From Heterobilharzia americana (taxonomy: Eukaryota; Platyhelminthes; Trematoda; Strigeidida; Schistosomatidae): a DNA stretch of 64,000 nucleotides. Position numbers and translations under genes: made by a program. Below, piece by piece: positions 63,931 through 64,000 of this stretch. Numbering within the stretch: the stretch's first letter is position 1; the number at the start of each line of letters is the position of its first letter. Below the pieces are notes generated by a model, which had not been told where the DNA came from, made no database searches, and worked only from the letters and a program-made list of their open reading frames with translations. Location of the stretch: positions 70,933,160 through 70,997,159 of the forward strand of contig OX104130.1 in assembly GCA_944470555.2 (NCBI GenBank), read 5' to 3'.

Positions 63931-64000
63931 CTTCATTCTAACGGCTGGATACATAGCATTTTATTAGCGCTTTACCATGCTCTTCCTTTCTTATACCTTT

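Overview
The window looks like nuclear DNA of a blood fluke (Schistosoma or a close relative). It is AT-rich and has long introns packed with retroelements. The repeats are schistosome-like: RTE/SR2-type non-LTR retrotransposons, Penelope-like reverse transcriptases, and tRNA-headed SINEs of the S-alpha type that carry hammerhead ribozymes. I cannot assign a species from sequence reading alone. There are no bacterial operons, CRISPR arrays or rRNA genes, and no convincing functional tRNA. Two conserved host genes converge tail to tail. On the + strand, seven exons between 2306 and 26707 encode the C-terminal 419 residues of a CWF19L2 orthologue, a spliceosome-associated protein with CwfJ C-terminal domains; the 5' part lies upstream of the window or in unrecognised sequence. 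On the - strand, eight exons between 62583 and 35695 encode the PTB-PDZ-PDZ part (439 residues) of an X11/Mint/APBA (LIN-10) adaptor, including a 28-nt microexon and a 72-nt last exon. All exon joins were reconstructed by hand, with GT/AG boundaries and matching phases. Mobile elements fill the introns and the intergenic gap. Family A is an RTE-clade LINE: one copy with an intact 981-codon endonuclease-RT frame (49736-53682, -), a nearly identical copy with its 5' end kept but its 3' end lost (about 29000-31791, -), and older broken copies at about 5045-6475, 8766-9690, 21290-24965, 62690-62882 and 63650-63930. Family B is a second RTE-like LINE with a (TAA)n tail, found at about 7262-7386, 14490-15905, 19620-19965, 41176-42190, 46280-49445 and 49430-49735. 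Penelope-like remnants lie at about 11430-12130 (-), 44830-46190 (+) and 53750-54890 (-). Several SINEs and foldback repeats are interspersed. The most interesting signals are four. (1) The shared 5' terminus of the two young family A copies can be drawn as an HDV-like nested double pseudoknot. (2) Their coding frame stays open upstream through the first endonuclease motif with no ATG. (3) A hammerhead with near-complete core and good stems lies in an S-alpha-like SINE at 42605-42650. (4) The APBA gene has a short true last exon, and a strong splice donor inside the longer read-through ORF gives two possible C-termini.
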